Shown: positions 44,884 through 57,360, counted from the first letter of the stretch. The stretch: DNA of 64,000 bases from Ornithinibacillus caprae (GCF_009728145.1 NZ_WOCA01000001.1:248001-312000), one strand, 5' to 3'. Made by a program: numbers and translations. Notes: generated by a model from the letters alone, not told the origin.

Positions 44884-45894
44884 ATGAGTTATCTAGAAGC
44901 AATGGGGCTACTTAAAAAGAAGCCTTTACCTAATATTTTATTATTATACGGAACAGAAGTATATTTTATCCAAAAAATAAAAGATATGGTGTTAAAAAAC
45001 TTTGATGAAGATAATATATCTACATATGATCTAAGTGAAATTCCTATTCAAGAGGTAGTAGGGGATGCGGAAACATACCCTTTTTTTGGAGAAAAGAAGA
45101 TTATTATTGCGAACAATCCTGTTTTTTTAAAGGCTAAGCCAGATAAATTAACCTTTGAACATGATATAGATGTATTACAGCAATATTTGGAAACACCAGT
45201 CGATTATTCGGTAATTGTTTTTATAGCCCCTTATGAGAAAATCGATGAACGGAAAAAAGTCACGAAAACATTGAAAAAGAATGGATTAGTAGCGGAATGT
45301 AATCCTGTAAAGGAATTTGAGTTATCCAAATGGATTAAAAATATAGCTGATCAATATCATATTGTAATCGCTGAGGATGCATTTGAGACTATTGAGTCCG
45401 AGCTTTCAACTAATCTGAACTTATTAGAAAATGAAATAGAAAAATTGGCATTATATGTTGGGGAGCAAGGAACAGTAACGAAAGAAATTGCCGAGGAAAT
45501 GATTTCACACACCGTCACTAGTTCTTCATTAAGGTTAGTGGATACAGTTATTGAGGGTAATTTACAAAAAGCGATATCTATTTATAAAGATTTAGAGAAG
45601 ATGAAGGAAGAACCGATTGCGATGATTGGTTTATTAGCATTTCAGTTTCGTACCATTTTTCGGGTCAAATTATTAAAACAAAAGGGATATACTCAATTCC
45701 AAATGCAGAAGCAAATTGGAGCACATCCCTATGTAATTAAAGTCGCACTGAGTAGAGAAGCGAAATTTACAACGGAAAAACTACAATTTATCATTGATCG
45801 ATTAGCAACTGCAGATGCGGTCATGAAACAGGGGAAAATGGAAAAAGAACTTGCATTTGAGTTGTTGTTATATGATTTAATTCAGGCAGCTTAA
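44884..45894 (+). CDS. holA: DNA polymerase III subunit delta (YqeN)
   Basis: The clamp-loader wrench subunit that opens the beta clamp. 336 residues from ATG 44884 (GGAGTG 8 bases upstream; an in-frame GTG at 44875 is on the ribosome-binding site). It shows an AAA+ N-terminal fold without Walker residues (PNILLLYGTEVYFIQKIKDM), a middle domain with LLENEIEKLALYVGEQG, and a C-terminal collar domain. Position between yqzM and rpsT is the same as in B. subtilis. Confidence 0.95.
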   Translation: MSYLEAMGLLKKKPLPNILLLYGTEVYFIQKIKDMVLKNFDEDNISTYDLSEIPIQEVVGDAETYPFFGEKKIIIANNPVFLKAKPDKLTFEHDIDVLQQYLETPVDYSVIVFIAPYEKIDERKKVTKTLKKNGLVAECNPVKEFELSKWIKNIADQYHIVIAEDAFETIESELSTNLNLLENEIEKLALYVGEQGTVTKEIAEEMISHTVTSSSLRLVDTVIEGNLQKAISIYKDLEKMKEEPIAMIGLLAFQFRTIFRVKLLKQKGYTQFQMQKQIGAHPYVIKVALSREAKFTTEKLQFIIDRLATADAVMKQGKMEKELAFELLLYDLIQAA

Positions 45895-45911
45895 TCATAA
45901 AAATGAGCATA

Positions 45912-45947
45912 AAAAAACGATCCATATGTAATAGGGATCGTTTTTTG
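45912..45947. terminator. Bidirectional terminator between holA and rpsT
   Basis: A 12-bp stem AAAAAACGATCC/GGATCGTTTTTT with an 11-base loop; the A and T tracts make it usable from both sides. Confidence 0.9.
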
Positions 45948-45983
45948 TGTATCTTTCCTTATAGAGAAGATACATCGTGTGAT

Positions 45984-46250
45984 TTACGCGCCTAATCCGT
46001 TAACCTTCTTTGTTAGACGAGCTTTTTGACGATTACCAGCGTTTTTATGGATAAGACCTTTTTGTACCGCTTTGTCAATTTTTTGTGTTGTTGCACGTAA
46101 TGCAGATTTTGCATTGTCAACGTCTTTTGCTTCAACAAATTTTTCTACTTGCTTTATTTGTGAACGCATATCAGATTTAGTTGCTTGGTTTTGTGCGCGT
46201 TTTTTATTATTCACATCTACACGTTTAATTGCTGATTTAATGTTAGCCAT
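45984..46250 (-). CDS. rpsT: 30S ribosomal protein bS20
   Basis: A 16S-binding primary assembly protein, 88 residues, very basic and helical (ANIKSAIKRVDVNNKKRAQN, GLIHKNAGNRQKARLTKKV). The start is ATG 46250 behind AGGAGGTG; an ATG four codons earlier lies too near the ribosome-binding site. It is convergent with holA and divergent from gpr, as in B. subtilis. Confidence 0.97.
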   Translation of the reverse strand: MANIKSAIKRVDVNNKKRAQNQATKSDMRSQIKQVEKFVEAKDVDNAKSALRATTQKIDKAVQKGLIHKNAGNRQKARLTKKVNGLGA

Positions 46251-46428
46251 AGTTTGTTTCACCTCCTAAAAGGGTTCTTTCTCCCTTATATGGACAAGAG
46301 TCATTTTATCAGAGGTTGTACATGTTTTCAATAAAAATATTAGCTACCTTCATAATTTGTATGTTTTTGGTGAAAATGTGAATCCTATTATAATAGCCAA
46401 CTTATCTTATTTAGGAGGGTATTTTTTC

Positions 46429-47541
46429 ATGGAAAATAACGAACAGACTGAACAACTATATGAAGTTCGCACGGATCTGGCAGTCGAAGCCAAGGACATG
46501 TACGTAGAGAAAGAGGAGCAAAAGGAAGAACAGATACAAGGTGTTAATGTAAAAGAACAACATGAAAATGATATTAAAATAAACTATGTAGATATTGATG
46601 CGCAAGGAGCAGAATTATTAGGGAAAAAACCAGGCTCGTATGTAACTATTTATGCGGATGGAGTAAAGCGTCAGGATACTACACGACAAGAAAATGCTGC
46701 AAAAATATTGGCACGTGAGTTGGAGCAATTATTAAAGAAAAACAAAATTCCAGATAATGGGACTGGATTAATTGTAGGGCTAGGAAACTGGAATGTTACG
46801 CCAGATGCATTAGGGCCAATGACTGCTGAAAAAGTATTAGTTACCAGTCATTTGTTCCAATTAGAACATGAATCTGTATCAGAAGGATACCGTCCAGTTG
46901 CTTCGGTGACGCCAGGAGTGATGGGGGTTACAGGTATTGAAACAAGTAACATCATTTTTGGTATTGTAGAAAAATTCCAACCGGACTTTATTATTGCAAT
47001 TGATGCATTAGCATCCCGGTCTATTGAACGAGTAAATGAAACGATCCAATTATCAGATTCCGGTATTCACCCTGGTTCAGGAGTTGGAAACAAGCGAAAG
47101 GAATTAAGTCAGGAAACGCTCGGAGTTCCAGTCATCGCAATTGGTGTACCTACCGTGGTAGATGCAGTTACTATTACTAGTGATACGATTGATTTTCTAT
47201 TAAAGCATTTCGGAAGAGAGTTTAAAGAAAAGGACCGCCCTTCTAAATCATTGGCTCCAGCTGGGATGACTTTTGGTGGTAAGGAGTTAACCGAAGAGGA
47301 CTTACCGGATGAAGAAAAACGTAAAACATTTCTCGGAATTGTAGGTGGATTATCGGAGGAGGAAAAGCGATCCTTGATTAAGGAAGTTCTAACCCCTATC
47401 GGTCATAATTTAATGGTAACCCCAAAAGAAGTTGATGGATTTATGGTCGATATGTCACATGTTATTGCAAATGGAATTAATGCTGCTTTACATGGTGCGG
47501 TTAATGTAGATAATTTCGCATCTTATACTAGGTCATCATAA
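46429..47541 (+). CDS. gpr: Germination protease Gpr
   Basis: Degrades small acid-soluble spore proteins during germination; made as a zymogen in the forespore under SigG. 370 residues from ATG 46429 behind AGGAGGG; upstream in-frame codons are in the promoter region. The N-terminal propeptide is acidic (about residues 1-15, ending near [11 protein letters not shown]). The conserved core is [43 protein letters not shown] and [25 protein letters not shown] (split here for reading). Confidence 0.96.
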   Translation: MENNEQTEQLYEVRTDLAVEAKDMYVEKEEQKEEQIQGVNVKEQHENDIKINYVDIDAQGAELLGKKPGSYVTIYADGVKRQDTTRQENAAKILARELEQLLKKNKIPDNGTGLIVGLGNWNVTPDALGPMTAEKVLVTSHLFQLEHESVSEGYRPVASVTPGVMGVTGIETSNIIFGIVEKFQPDFIIAIDALASRSIERVNETIQLSDSGIHPGSGVGNKRKELSQETLGVPVIAIGVPTVVDAVTITSDTIDFLLKHFGREFKEKDRPSKSLAPAGMTFGGKELTEEDLPDEEKRKTFLGIVGGLSEEEKRSLIKEVLTPIGHNLMVTPKEVDGFMVDMSHVIANGINAALHGAVNVDNFASYTRSS

Positions 47542-47573
47542 TAGAGGAATATTTTTTCCTCTATTATTTTTTT
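47540..47573 (+). terminator. Terminator after gpr
   Basis: A 10-bp stem AATAGAGGAA/TTCCTCTATT with a 6-base loop, followed by A and seven T residues. It begins at the gpr stop codon. Confidence 0.92.
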
Positions 47574-47653
47574 GAAATTAAAAGATTATGTTCTACCTTA
47601 CTATGTTCTGTCATAGAGTTTAATATAAACAGGACTTCAGAGAGGGTGGAATA

Positions 47654-48817
47654 ATGTTTTCAGGAAATAATGGTTACACTAAAAATAGATTTCATCCAAT
47701 GTTAAAAAAAAGTGGGATGTACCTATTAAGTATCGTTATATTATTTGTCTCTATCGGGATATTAACAACGTTATCACCAGCGTATCGTTTTTCTTCAGAT
47801 ACGTTGGCTAGATGGACAAGTGAGATAGATAGTTCTACCTTTTTATATTTACTAGGTATGGAAAATAGAGCTTTTACGGAAAGTTACCCGGATGATTATA
47901 GTATGCCAAATATTTCTTCCACTTTATTGCAGGTAGCTACCAGTATAAAGCCTCAGGATCCAAGAAGTTTATTAGGGAATGAATTACCGGGGTTTTCGAT
48001 TTTCGATACAAAAATATTGATAGCTGGAGAAGGATCAGATTATACCAATATGCCTGTTGAATCTTCCCCACCACTGGAGGATGTATTAGAGGACCGACAT
48101 GCAATAATAGATGAAGAGGATGAGGATGACAAACCAGAAGGAGAAGAGCCTTCTCAAGTGACGGAGGAAGATGTTGTTTTTCTTTATAATACACATAACT
48201 ACGAATCATTTTTGCCACATTTACCTGATGTAACAGATCCAGATTCTGCCCATCATAACGAGGTAAATATCACGAAAGTAAGTGATCGGTTGGCACAATC
48301 ATTACAGAGCTATGGTATAGGAACCTATGTAGATAAAACAGATAATATGAAATTGCTTGATAAAAAGGGCTGGGAATATTGGCAATCCTATCAGTCATCA
48401 AGAGATATAGTTCAAGAAGCATTTGCTGCTAATAAGGGAATACAATATGTTTTTGATATCCATCGTGATGCGCTCGATAGAAGTATAACCACAAAAGAAA
48501 TTAACGGAGAACCTTATGCTCGAATCTATTTTTTAGTTGGCACAAATTATGAATCTAATGAGAAGAATCTTACACTTGCTAATCAACTTCATAACTTAAT
48601 GGAGGAAAAATATCCAGGCTTAAGTAGAGGTGTAAAGCCACAAGGTGGAGCAGGTAATAATGGGGTATATAACCAAGATTTACATGAAAATGCAATCTTA
48701 TTAGAAATAGGTGGGGTTCATAATAATCTCGATGAATTATATCGTTCAGCAGATGCATTAGCCGAAGTGTTTAGTGAATTCTACTGGGAGCAAGCAGAGC
48801 CAGTGAATGCGGAATAG
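47654..48817 (+). CDS. spoIIP: Stage II sporulation protein P (SpoIIP)
   Basis: A peptidoglycan amidase/endopeptidase that acts with SpoIID and SpoIIM during forespore engulfment. 387 residues: a membrane helix at about 20-42, an extracytoplasmic linker with an acidic insert (EEDEDDKPEGEEP), and an Amidase_3-like catalytic domain with VFLYNTHNYESF, YVFDIHRDALDR and a late AILLEIGGVHNN giving His and Glu zinc ligands. It lies 80 bases after the gpr terminator, with AGAGGGTGG before ATG 47654, followed by yqxA. Confidence 0.95.
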   Translation: MFSGNNGYTKNRFHPMLKKSGMYLLSIVILFVSIGILTTLSPAYRFSSDTLARWTSEIDSSTFLYLLGMENRAFTESYPDDYSMPNISSTLLQVATSIKPQDPRSLLGNELPGFSIFDTKILIAGEGSDYTNMPVESSPPLEDVLEDRHAIIDEEDEDDKPEGEEPSQVTEEDVVFLYNTHNYESFLPHLPDVTDPDSAHHNEVNITKVSDRLAQSLQSYGIGTYVDKTDNMKLLDKKGWEYWQSYQSSRDIVQEAFAANKGIQYVFDIHRDALDRSITTKEINGEPYARIYFLVGTNYESNEKNLTLANQLHNLMEEKYPGLSRGVKPQGGAGNNGVYNQDLHENAILLEIGGVHNNLDELYRSADALAEVFSEFYWEQAEPVNAE

Positions 48818-48829
48818 GAGGGTGTGAAA

Positions 48830-49162
48830 ATGAGAAGTATTGTAGTTCTGTTGTTATTAGTCGTTTTCTTTTTAGCTGGCACGTTGTTCGGAATCAATCG
48901 TGGAGATTTGGCTCTAATTGGAAGTGATAAGGATGAACAGGTTCAATCTATTGAGGTAGAAGTAGGGGATGAACCAGAGGAACAGAAGCCTGAAGAATTA
49001 GTTGAAAATGTTGTTGAAGAGGTGGATACAACATATGTAATGAATATGGAAGAACCAGTTAATTTCACCCAAAAAACAGCATCTTTTTTGGAAGCCGGTG
49101 TAAAAGTATTTTATGATGCGGTTGTACACATTTTATATCAAATCTCACAACTTTTTTATTAA
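48830..49162 (+). CDS. yqxA: DUF3679 small membrane protein YqxA
   Basis: 110 residues: an N-terminal signal anchor (about 4-22), an acidic extracytoplasmic middle and a C-terminal amphipathic segment (ASFLEAGVKVFYDAVVHILY). Its place between spoIIP and lepA matches B. subtilis yqxA. The function is unknown. The start is ATG 48830 behind GGAGGGTG; a GTG at 48824 overlaps that site. The 7-base gap to spoIIP means one operon. Confidence 0.87.
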   Translation: MRSIVVLLLLVVFFLAGTLFGINRGDLALIGSDKDEQVQSIEVEVGDEPEEQKPEELVENVVEEVDTTYVMNMEEPVNFTQKTASFLEAGVKVFYDAVVHILYQISQLFY

Positions 49163-49172
49163 ATAATTATAC

Positions 49173-49205
49173 AATCCCTTGGCTGATTGAGCTAAGGGAT
49201 TTTTC
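49173..49205 (+). terminator. Terminator after yqxA
   Basis: A 12-bp stem AATCCCTTGGCT/AGCTAAGGGATT (one G-T pair) with loop GATTG and then T residues. Confidence 0.88.
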
Positions 49206-49358
49206 ATTTAATTCTCTAGTTAAATGATGCTTCTTGAAAGTATTGCTTTCTATTGCTATAATCATCCTAGTTATCGACCTAAAAAGTAACATATATAAAG
49301 AGAAAATTTATCCTTTTATCATCGTACGGTAAAAGACGTGTAGGAGTTGGCATTACGT

Positions 49359-51167
49359 ATGACTAGAAGACAAGAAAATGTACGTAACTTTTCAATTATT
49401 GCTCATATTGATCATGGTAAATCAACATTAGCTGATCGAATATTAGAGCAAACAAAGGCATTAACACAACGAGAAATGAAAGAGCAATTTTTGGATGCGA
49501 TGGATTTAGAACGAGAACGTGGGATCACCATCAAATTAAATGCTGTTCAGTTACAATATACAAGTAATAGTGGTGAAGATTATACATTCCATTTAATAGA
49601 TACACCAGGACATGTTGATTTTACATATGAAGTATCGAGAAGTCTCGCTGCTTGTGAAGGGGCAATTCTTGTTGTAGATGCAGCTCAAGGGATTGAAGCA
49701 CAAACACTTGCTAATGTTTATTTAGCTTTGGATAATGATTTAGAAATCATTCCAGTAATTAATAAAATTGATTTACCTAGTGCGGATCCAGATAGAGTAA
49801 AAAAAGAATTAGAAGAAGTTATTGGAATAGATCCAGATGATGTTATCTTGGCATCTGCTAAAGCGAATATCGGAATTGAAGAAATTTTAGAACGAATTAC
49901 TGAAGCAATTCCTGCACCAGTTGGAGATCCAGAAGAACCATTAAAAGCACTTATATTTGATTCCTTATATGATCCATACCGTGGGGTTATCGCTTATGTT
50001 TGTATAAAAGAAGGATCTGTTAAGGTTGGCGACAAAATAAAAATGATGGCAACGGGTAAAGAATTTGAAGTAAATGAAGTTGGTGTGTTTAATCCGAAAC
50101 CTGTAAGTAAGAATGAGCTTACTGTTGGGGATGTTGGTTATTTAACAGCATCAATTAAAAATGTAGGTGATACCCGTGTAGGGGATACGATTACCCTAGC
50201 AAATAATCAAGCAGAATCTGCATTACCTGGTTATAAACGACTTAATCCAATGGTATTCTGTGGACTTTATCCAGTAGATGCAAACAAATATAATGATTTA
50301 CGCGAAGCGTTAGAGAGATTAGAATTGAATGATTCCTCGTTGCAATATGAAGCAGAGACATCACAAGCATTAGGTTTTGGATTCCGTTGCGGATTTTTAG
50401 GATTGCTCCATATGGAAATTATCCAAGAACGAATCGAACGTGAATTTAATATTGACCTTATTACAACTGCTCCAAGTGTAATTTATGAGGTGGAACAGAC
50501 GGATGGGGAAGTTATTAATATTGATAATCCATCCTTTATGCCAGATCCACAGCAAATTCAGGAAATTCGTGAACCATTTGTTAAAGCGACAATTATGGTA
50601 CCTAATGACTATGTTGGAGCGGTAATGGAAATTGCTCAGAAAAAACGTGGTCAATTTATAGATATGGAGTATTTGGATGATATTCGAGTAAATGTCATCT
50701 ATCATATTCCATTATCTGAAATAGTTTATGACTTTTTCGATCAATTAAAATCACAAACAAAAGGGTATGCTTCCTTTGATTATGATTTAATTGGTTATCG
50801 AGAATCCAAGCTTACGAAAATGGATATTTTACTCAATGGAGAGACAATTGATGCACTGTCATTTATTGTGCATCGCGATTTTGCGTATGAACGTGGAAAA
50901 CAAATTGTTGATAAGCTAAAAGAATTGATTCCTAGACAACAATTCGAGGTTCCTGTGCAGGCTGCAATTGGAAATAAAATTGTGGCACGTTCAACGATTA
51001 AAGCAATGCGTAAAAATGTCTTGGCAAAATGTTATGGAGGAGACATATCCCGTAAACGAAAACTTCTAGAAAAACAAAAAGAAGGTAAAAAACGAATGAA
51101 GATGGTTGGTTCGGTTGAAGTACCACAAGAAGCATTCATGGCTGTACTACAAATGAATGACGATTAA
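49359..51167 (+). CDS. lepA: Translation elongation factor 4 (LepA)
   Basis: A back-translocating or initiation-assisting GTPase on the ribosome. 602 residues with G1 [26 protein letters not shown] switch 1, [25 protein letters not shown], then EF-G-like domains and the LepA-specific C-terminal domain ending [20 protein letters not shown]. The start is taken as ATG 49359; a TTG at 49347 abuts the GGAG site and is too close for use. As in B. subtilis it is followed by hemW. Confidence 0.96.
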   Translation: MTRRQENVRNFSIIAHIDHGKSTLADRILEQTKALTQREMKEQFLDAMDLERERGITIKLNAVQLQYTSNSGEDYTFHLIDTPGHVDFTYEVSRSLAACEGAILVVDAAQGIEAQTLANVYLALDNDLEIIPVINKIDLPSADPDRVKKELEEVIGIDPDDVILASAKANIGIEEILERITEAIPAPVGDPEEPLKALIFDSLYDPYRGVIAYVCIKEGSVKVGDKIKMMATGKEFEVNEVGVFNPKPVSKNELTVGDVGYLTASIKNVGDTRVGDTITLANNQAESALPGYKRLNPMVFCGLYPVDANKYNDLREALERLELNDSSLQYEAETSQALGFGFRCGFLGLLHMEIIQERIEREFNIDLITTAPSVIYEVEQTDGEVINIDNPSFMPDPQQIQEIREPFVKATIMVPNDYVGAVMEIAQKKRGQFIDMEYLDDIRVNVIYHIPLSEIVYDFFDQLKSQTKGYASFDYDLIGYRESKLTKMDILLNGETIDALSFIVHRDFAYERGKQIVDKLKELIPRQQFEVPVQAAIGNKIVARSTIKAMRKNVLAKCYGGDISRKRKLLEKQKEGKKRMKMVGSVEVPQEAFMAVLQMNDD

Positions 51168-51183
51168 TTCATGAGAATGGGAG

Positions 51184-51206
51184 AACTTTGGGTTCAAAGT
51201 TTTTCC
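51184..51206 (+). terminator. Terminator after lepA
   Basis: A 7-bp stem AACTTTG/CAAAGTT with a GGTT loop followed by TTTT and CC; extra outer pairing GGA/TCC is possible. Confidence 0.7.
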
Positions 51207-51268
51207 TTTTCTTTTTACTTGGCACACAGTTACTCAAAAAGCTTTTACTTAAGTAGGGAGGAAATAAA

Positions 51269-52426
51269 ATGATTCAATCTGTATACATCCATATACCGTT
51301 TTGTCAGCAAATATGCCATTACTGTGACTTTACGAAGTTTTTCTATAATGAACAATTAGCTAATGAGTACATGGAAGGTTTAAAGAATGAAATAAATACA
51401 AATGTAAGTGGCAAACATAATAAAGTACGTACCATCTTTATTGGAGGAGGTACACCTACAGCATTAAATATGCAACAGTTACGCACGCTGCTTGAAACGG
51501 TTCAAGAAAAGTTTGATGTTGCTAATTGTGAAGAATATACCATTGAAGCAAATCCGGGAGACTTTGATGAAGACAAGATCAAGCTATTGAAGAGTTATGG
51601 GGTAAATCGTGTTTCTTTAGGTGTCCAGGTATTTGATGATCATATGTTAGAAGAGTTAGGAAGATTACACAAAGTAAAAGATGTTTATCAAACAATAGAC
51701 TTATTAAAACAGCATGGGTTTGAAAATATTAGTATTGATTTAATATATTCCCTCCCTAATCAAACAGTAGAACATTTTCAGAAAACCGTTGATGAAGCGT
51801 TAACCTTTCAATTACCTCATTATTCATCGTATTCATTACAAATTGAGAAGAAGACCATTTTTTACAATCGATTTAAAAAGGGAAAACTTCACCGACCTGC
51901 TCAAGAAGAGGAGGTACAAATGTATGAGGTTTTAAAGAATTCGATGAAAAAGAGTGGCTTAAATCAATACGAAATTAGTAACTTTGCTCAGAAAGGTTAT
52001 GAAAGTAAGCATAATTTAACCTATTGGAATAACGACTATTATTATGGTTTTGGTGCTGGAGCAAGTGGTTATTTACCTGGTCAACGTACGATTAATATCC
52101 GACCACTTCCTGCCTATGTGAAAGAAGCGCTGACTACTGGTAAGCCAGTACTGCATGTAGATGACATATCCTTAAAAGAACAGGTGGAAGAGGAACTGTT
52201 TTTAGGATTACGTAAATTAGAAGGTGTAAGTAGATCAAAGTTTAAACAGAAATATGGTTTTTCATATGACAAGCTTTATCGACAACAAATCGACCTTTTA
52301 TGTCATAAGGGATGGATACAAGAAGAAGGAGATTACCTAAGGCTTACCGATGAAGGTGTATTATTAGGAAATAATGTTTTTGAATATTTTCTTTTAGAAG
52401 ATGGCGAATTAGAACATGTTCGTTGA
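51269..52426 (+). CDS. hemW: Heme chaperone HemW (HemN-like radical SAM protein)
   Basis: 385 residues. Radical SAM cysteines are C12, C16 and C19 in IPFCQQICHYCDF. The fourth Cys of true HemN is absent, which fits HemW, a heme-binding chaperone, rather than coproporphyrinogen dehydrogenase. GGGTPTALN, EANPGDFDEDKIKLLKSYGV and SLGVQVFDDHMLEELGR are present, plus the HemN C-terminal domain. Its last codons overlap the -35 of the hrcA promoter. Confidence 0.93.
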   Translation: MIQSVYIHIPFCQQICHYCDFTKFFYNEQLANEYMEGLKNEINTNVSGKHNKVRTIFIGGGTPTALNMQQLRTLLETVQEKFDVANCEEYTIEANPGDFDEDKIKLLKSYGVNRVSLGVQVFDDHMLEELGRLHKVKDVYQTIDLLKQHGFENISIDLIYSLPNQTVEHFQKTVDEALTFQLPHYSSYSLQIEKKTIFYNRFKKGKLHRPAQEEEVQMYEVLKNSMKKSGLNQYEISNFAQKGYESKHNLTYWNNDYYYGFGAGASGYLPGQRTINIRPLPAYVKEALTTGKPVLHVDDISLKEQVEEELFLGLRKLEGVSRSKFKQKYGFSYDKLYRQQIDLLCHKGWIQEEGDYLRLTDEGVLLGNNVFEYFLLEDGELEHVR

Positions 52427-52451
52427 CAAAAAAAATAGGATTTGATAATTT
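52423..52451 (+). promoter_or_regulatory. Sigma-A promoter of the hrcA-dnaK operon
   Basis: TTGACA (52423-52428), 17-bp spacer, TAATTT (52446-52451). The CIRCE element follows at once, so HrcA bound there would block initiation or early elongation. Confidence 0.75.
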
Positions 52452-52461
52452 ATTAATAGTA

Positions 52462-52488
52462 TTAGCACTCAAGTATCAAGAGTGCTAA
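52462..52488. promoter_or_regulatory. CIRCE operator (HrcA-binding site)
   Basis: A perfect TTAGCACTC-N9-GAGTGCTAA inverted repeat, identical to the consensus. It lies between promoter and hrcA start, so the operon is self-repressed and induced by heat or misfolded protein. Confidence 0.98.
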
Positions 52489-52502
52489 CAGAGGTGATCA
52501 TC

Positions 52503-53534
52503 ATGTTATCAAATAGGCAATTGTTAGTATTACAAGTCATTATTGATGATTTCATCGAATCTGCTCATCCAGTTGGTTCACGTGCTATATCCAAAAGGGA
52601 AGATATTTCCTATAGTGCTGCAACCATACGGAATGTCATGGCAGATTTAGAAGATATGGGATACTTAGAAAAAACACATTCTTCTTCTGGAAGAGTACCT
52701 TCTGAAAAAGGTTATCGTTATTATGTCGATCATGTAATTGGCCCGACTATAAAAAACGGCAAAATAAATATAATGAAACATCTTATACAGGATGAGTTTA
52801 TGGAGTTAGAAAAGCTTGTTCAAAAGTCTGCTGAAGTGCTATCAGACTTAACAAGTTACACCTCCATTATTCTGGGTCCTGAGATATATGATACGAAGCT
52901 TAAGCAATTACAAATCGTACCATTATCCCAACATACTGCTGTAGCGATATTAATTACTGATACAGGTCATGTTGAACATCGATCATTTTCTATTCCAGCT
53001 GAATTACATGCATCAGATTTGGAAAAGATGGTGAACATTTTAAATGAAAGATTACAAGGTGTTTCGTTGGTACGATTGCCAGAAGTGTTAAATTCAGAAG
53101 TGCTTTCATTAATGAAGATTTATGTGAACGACTTCGAAAAAGCATATGATTACTTAAAATCTGCATTCTTTAATGAACAGCCAAGTAAATTATATATTGG
53201 TGGCAAAACAAATATTTTAATGCAACCAGAATTTAAAGATGTAGATAAAATTCGTTCTTTCTACTCCATGATGGAAAACGAAAATGAAGTCGTAAATCTA
53301 TTAAGAAATCCTCAAAATGGTATACAAGTGACGATTGGTCATGAAAATAAATTAGAAGCAATTAAAGATTTTAGTTTAATTACTGCTTCTTACCATTTAG
53401 GTGATGACCAAATGGGGACAATCGCTTTACTAGGACCAACTAGGATGGAATACCGGAAAGTAATTACATTGCTCAACGCTTTATCAAATGAAATGACAGA
53501 AGCTTTGTATTTATGGTATAAAAACAACGGGTAA
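52503..53534 (+). CDS. hrcA: Heat-inducible transcription repressor HrcA
   Basis: 343 residues. An N-terminal winged helix (LSNRQLLVLQVIIDDFIESA, SAATIRNVMADLEDMGYL, HSSSGRVPSEKGYRYYVDHV) binds CIRCE, and a GAF-like central and C-terminal region depends on GroEL for activity. ATG 52503 behind GAGGTGAT is the likely start, which puts CIRCE fully in the leader. First gene of hrcA-grpE-dnaK. Confidence 0.97.
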   Translation: MLSNRQLLVLQVIIDDFIESAHPVGSRAISKREDISYSAATIRNVMADLEDMGYLEKTHSSSGRVPSEKGYRYYVDHVIGPTIKNGKINIMKHLIQDEFMELEKLVQKSAEVLSDLTSYTSIILGPEIYDTKLKQLQIVPLSQHTAVAILITDTGHVEHRSFSIPAELHASDLEKMVNILNERLQGVSLVRLPEVLNSEVLSLMKIYVNDFEKAYDYLKSAFFNEQPSKLYIGGKTNILMQPEFKDVDKIRSFYSMMENENEVVNLLRNPQNGIQVTIGHENKLEAIKDFSLITASYHLGDDQMGTIALLGPTRMEYRKVITLLNALSNEMTEALYLWYKNNG

Positions 53535-53572
53535 TAAATGTTGGTACGATGATTTAATTGGAGGTTGCAGTT

Positions 53573-54148
53573 ATGGAAGAAAACAAAGAAACAGTCCCAG
53601 AGGAAGAATTAAACACTGAAACTGAACAAAATTCTTCTGAAGAAGAAGAAGCGGTAGAAACAACGGAAACCGATGCATCTACCGAAGAGGTAGAAGATCT
53701 TAAAAAAGAACTTGACCGTTTGCAAAAAGAGAAAGATGAAATTTATAATCGCATGCTTCGAAATCAGGCTGAATTCGATAATTTTAAGAAACGGACCCAG
53801 AAAGAAAAAGAAGCTGACCGTAAATACAAATCTCAGGATTTAGTCAATGAATTACTGCCTGCATTGGATAATTTTGAAAGAGCATTGCAAATTGAAACGA
53901 CAGAGGAAAACAAAGGATTTGTTGAAGGAATTACTATGGTTTATAAACAGTTAATCGATGCTTTAACCTCTCAGGGGGTAGAAGTAATTGAAACGGTTGG
54001 AAAAGAGTTTGATCCAACCTATCATCATGCAGTTATGCAGGTGGAAGATGAGAACCATGAACCAAATACAGTGGTAGAAGAATTACAAAAAGGATACGTC
54101 CTTAAAGACCGTGTTATTCGACCAGCAATGGTTAAAGTAAATAAATAA
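53573..54148 (+). CDS. grpE: Nucleotide exchange factor GrpE
   Basis: Releases ADP from DnaK. 191 residues: an acidic, disordered N-terminus (about 1-45), a long coiled coil ([35 protein letters not shown]) and a beta-wing domain ([39 protein letters not shown]). ATG 53573 follows GGAGGT. It is 38 bases after hrcA and 29 before dnaK. Confidence 0.96.
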   Translation: MEENKETVPEEELNTETEQNSSEEEEAVETTETDASTEEVEDLKKELDRLQKEKDEIYNRMLRNQAEFDNFKKRTQKEKEADRKYKSQDLVNELLPALDNFERALQIETTEENKGFVEGITMVYKQLIDALTSQGVEVIETVGKEFDPTYHHAVMQVEDENHEPNTVVEELQKGYVLKDRVIRPAMVKVNK

Positions 54149-54174
54149 ATGGAATTTGTAGTAGGAGGAAATAG

Positions 54175-56010
<1,836 letters not shown>

Positions 56011-56024
56011 TAGTAAGATTATAT

Positions 56025-56066
56025 AAAAAAGTCAAAGTCAGGACCTTCTTGGCTTTGACTTTTTTC
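56025..56066 (+). terminator. Terminator between dnaK and dnaJ
   Basis: A 13-bp stem AAAAAAGTCAAAG/CTTTGACTTTTTT with a 15-base loop and a T tract. It would reduce dnaJ expression relative to dnaK or make dnaJ depend on its own promoter in 56067-56195. Confidence 0.88.
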
Positions 56067-56195
56067 TTGGTAGCATTCGTAAAAAGGCTTGATGTATGCC
56101 GGTTTCTAAATAGAATTGTCGTTTATTTGCCAGTAGTAGAGGAAAGATGGTAAGATAAAACTTATGCAATAGTGTAGCGGGAGAGTGATTTACAA

Positions 56196-57323
56196 GTGAG
56201 TAAGCGTGACTATTATGAAGTACTTGGCGTTGAAAAAGGTGCTTCTAAAGATGAGCTAAAAAAAGCTTATAGAAAATTAGCGAGAAAATATCATCCAGAT
56301 GTAAATAAAGAAGCAGATGCTGCGGATAAATTTAAAGAAGTAAAAGAAGCATATGAAACTCTAAGCGACGATCAAAAACGTGCACAATATGATCAGTTTG
56401 GTCATGCTGGCATGGATGGTCAAGGTTTTGGTGGCTTCGGAGGTGGAGCACAAGACTTTGGTGGTTTTGGCGATATCTTTGATATGTTCTTTGGCGGTGG
56501 TGGCCGAAGACAAGATCCAAATGCTCCAAGACAAGGTGCAGATCTTCAATATACGATGGTATTGGATTTTGAAGAAGCGATCTTCGGAAAAGAAGCCGAC
56601 ATTTCTATTCCCAAGGAAGAAAATTGTGATACATGCCATGGTTCTGGAGCTAAACCAGGTACAAAAACAAATACATGTTCCCGTTGTAATGGCTCTGGAC
56701 AATTGAATACGGAGCAAAATACTCCATTTGGTAGGGTAGTAAATAGAAGAGTTTGTCATCATTGTAACGGTTCAGGAAAAATAATTCCTGAAAAATGTAA
56801 CACTTGTGGTGGATCTGGGAAAGTGAAAAAGAACAAGAAAATTCATATCTCTATTCCAGCGGGTATTGATGAGGGGCAACAAATTCGAGTATCTGGTAAA
56901 GGTGAGCCAGGGGTAAATGGTGGACCTGCAGGGGACCTATATGTCGTAATCCAAATCCGGGAACATGACTTCTTCGAGCGTGAAGGAGATCATATCTACT
57001 GTGAACTACCTTTAACATTTGTTCAAGCTGCCTTAGGAGATGAAGTAGAAGTTCCAACTGTCCATGGGAAGGTGAAACTCAAAATTCCAGCAGGAACACA
57101 GAATGGAAAAACGTTCCGATTAAAAGGGAAAGGCGTTCCAAATGTTCGCGGGTATGGCTATGGAGACCAGCATATTAAGGTTCGTGTGATGACCCCTACT
57201 AAGTTAACTGACCGTCAAAAAGAACTATTACGAGAATTTAATGAAATTAGTGGCAATGGAGCAACTGATGAACAAGAAAATTCTATTTTTCAACGATTTA
57301 AAAAAGCCTTTAAGGGTGAGTAA
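56196..57323 (+). CDS. dnaJ: Chaperone protein DnaJ (Hsp40)
   Basis: Co-chaperone that delivers substrates to DnaK and stimulates its ATPase. 375 residues: J domain ([20 protein letters not shown] with HPD at about 33-35), Gly/Phe-rich linker ([19 protein letters not shown]), four zinc repeats [24 protein letters not shown] and CNTCGGSG, then two C-terminal beta domains. Start GTG 56196 with GGGAGAG about 11 bases upstream. A type I DnaJ. Confidence 0.97.
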   Translation: MSKRDYYEVLGVEKGASKDELKKAYRKLARKYHPDVNKEADAADKFKEVKEAYETLSDDQKRAQYDQFGHAGMDGQGFGGFGGGAQDFGGFGDIFDMFFGGGGRRQDPNAPRQGADLQYTMVLDFEEAIFGKEADISIPKEENCDTCHGSGAKPGTKTNTCSRCNGSGQLNTEQNTPFGRVVNRRVCHHCNGSGKIIPEKCNTCGGSGKVKKNKKIHISIPAGIDEGQQIRVSGKGEPGVNGGPAGDLYVVIQIREHDFFEREGDHIYCELPLTFVQAALGDEVEVPTVHGKVKLKIPAGTQNGKTFRLKGKGVPNVRGYGYGDQHIKVRVMTPTKLTDRQKELLREFNEISGNGATDEQENSIFQRFKKAFKGE

Positions 57324-57357
57324 CGGTGTTTTCTCTGAAAACACCGTATACATATTT
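57323..57357 (+). terminator. Hairpin after dnaJ
   Basis: An 11-bp stem ACGGTGTTTTC/GAAAACACCGT with a TCT loop. A separated TTTT follows 7 bases later, so this is a weak or non-classical terminator. It begins at the end of the dnaJ stop codon. Confidence 0.6.
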
Positions 57358-57360
57358 TAA

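Noticed and set aside
51269-52426. Coproporphyrinogen III dehydrogenase HemN
   Set aside because: The fourth conserved cysteine of HemN is missing and the gene sits between lepA and hrcA, which fits HemW.
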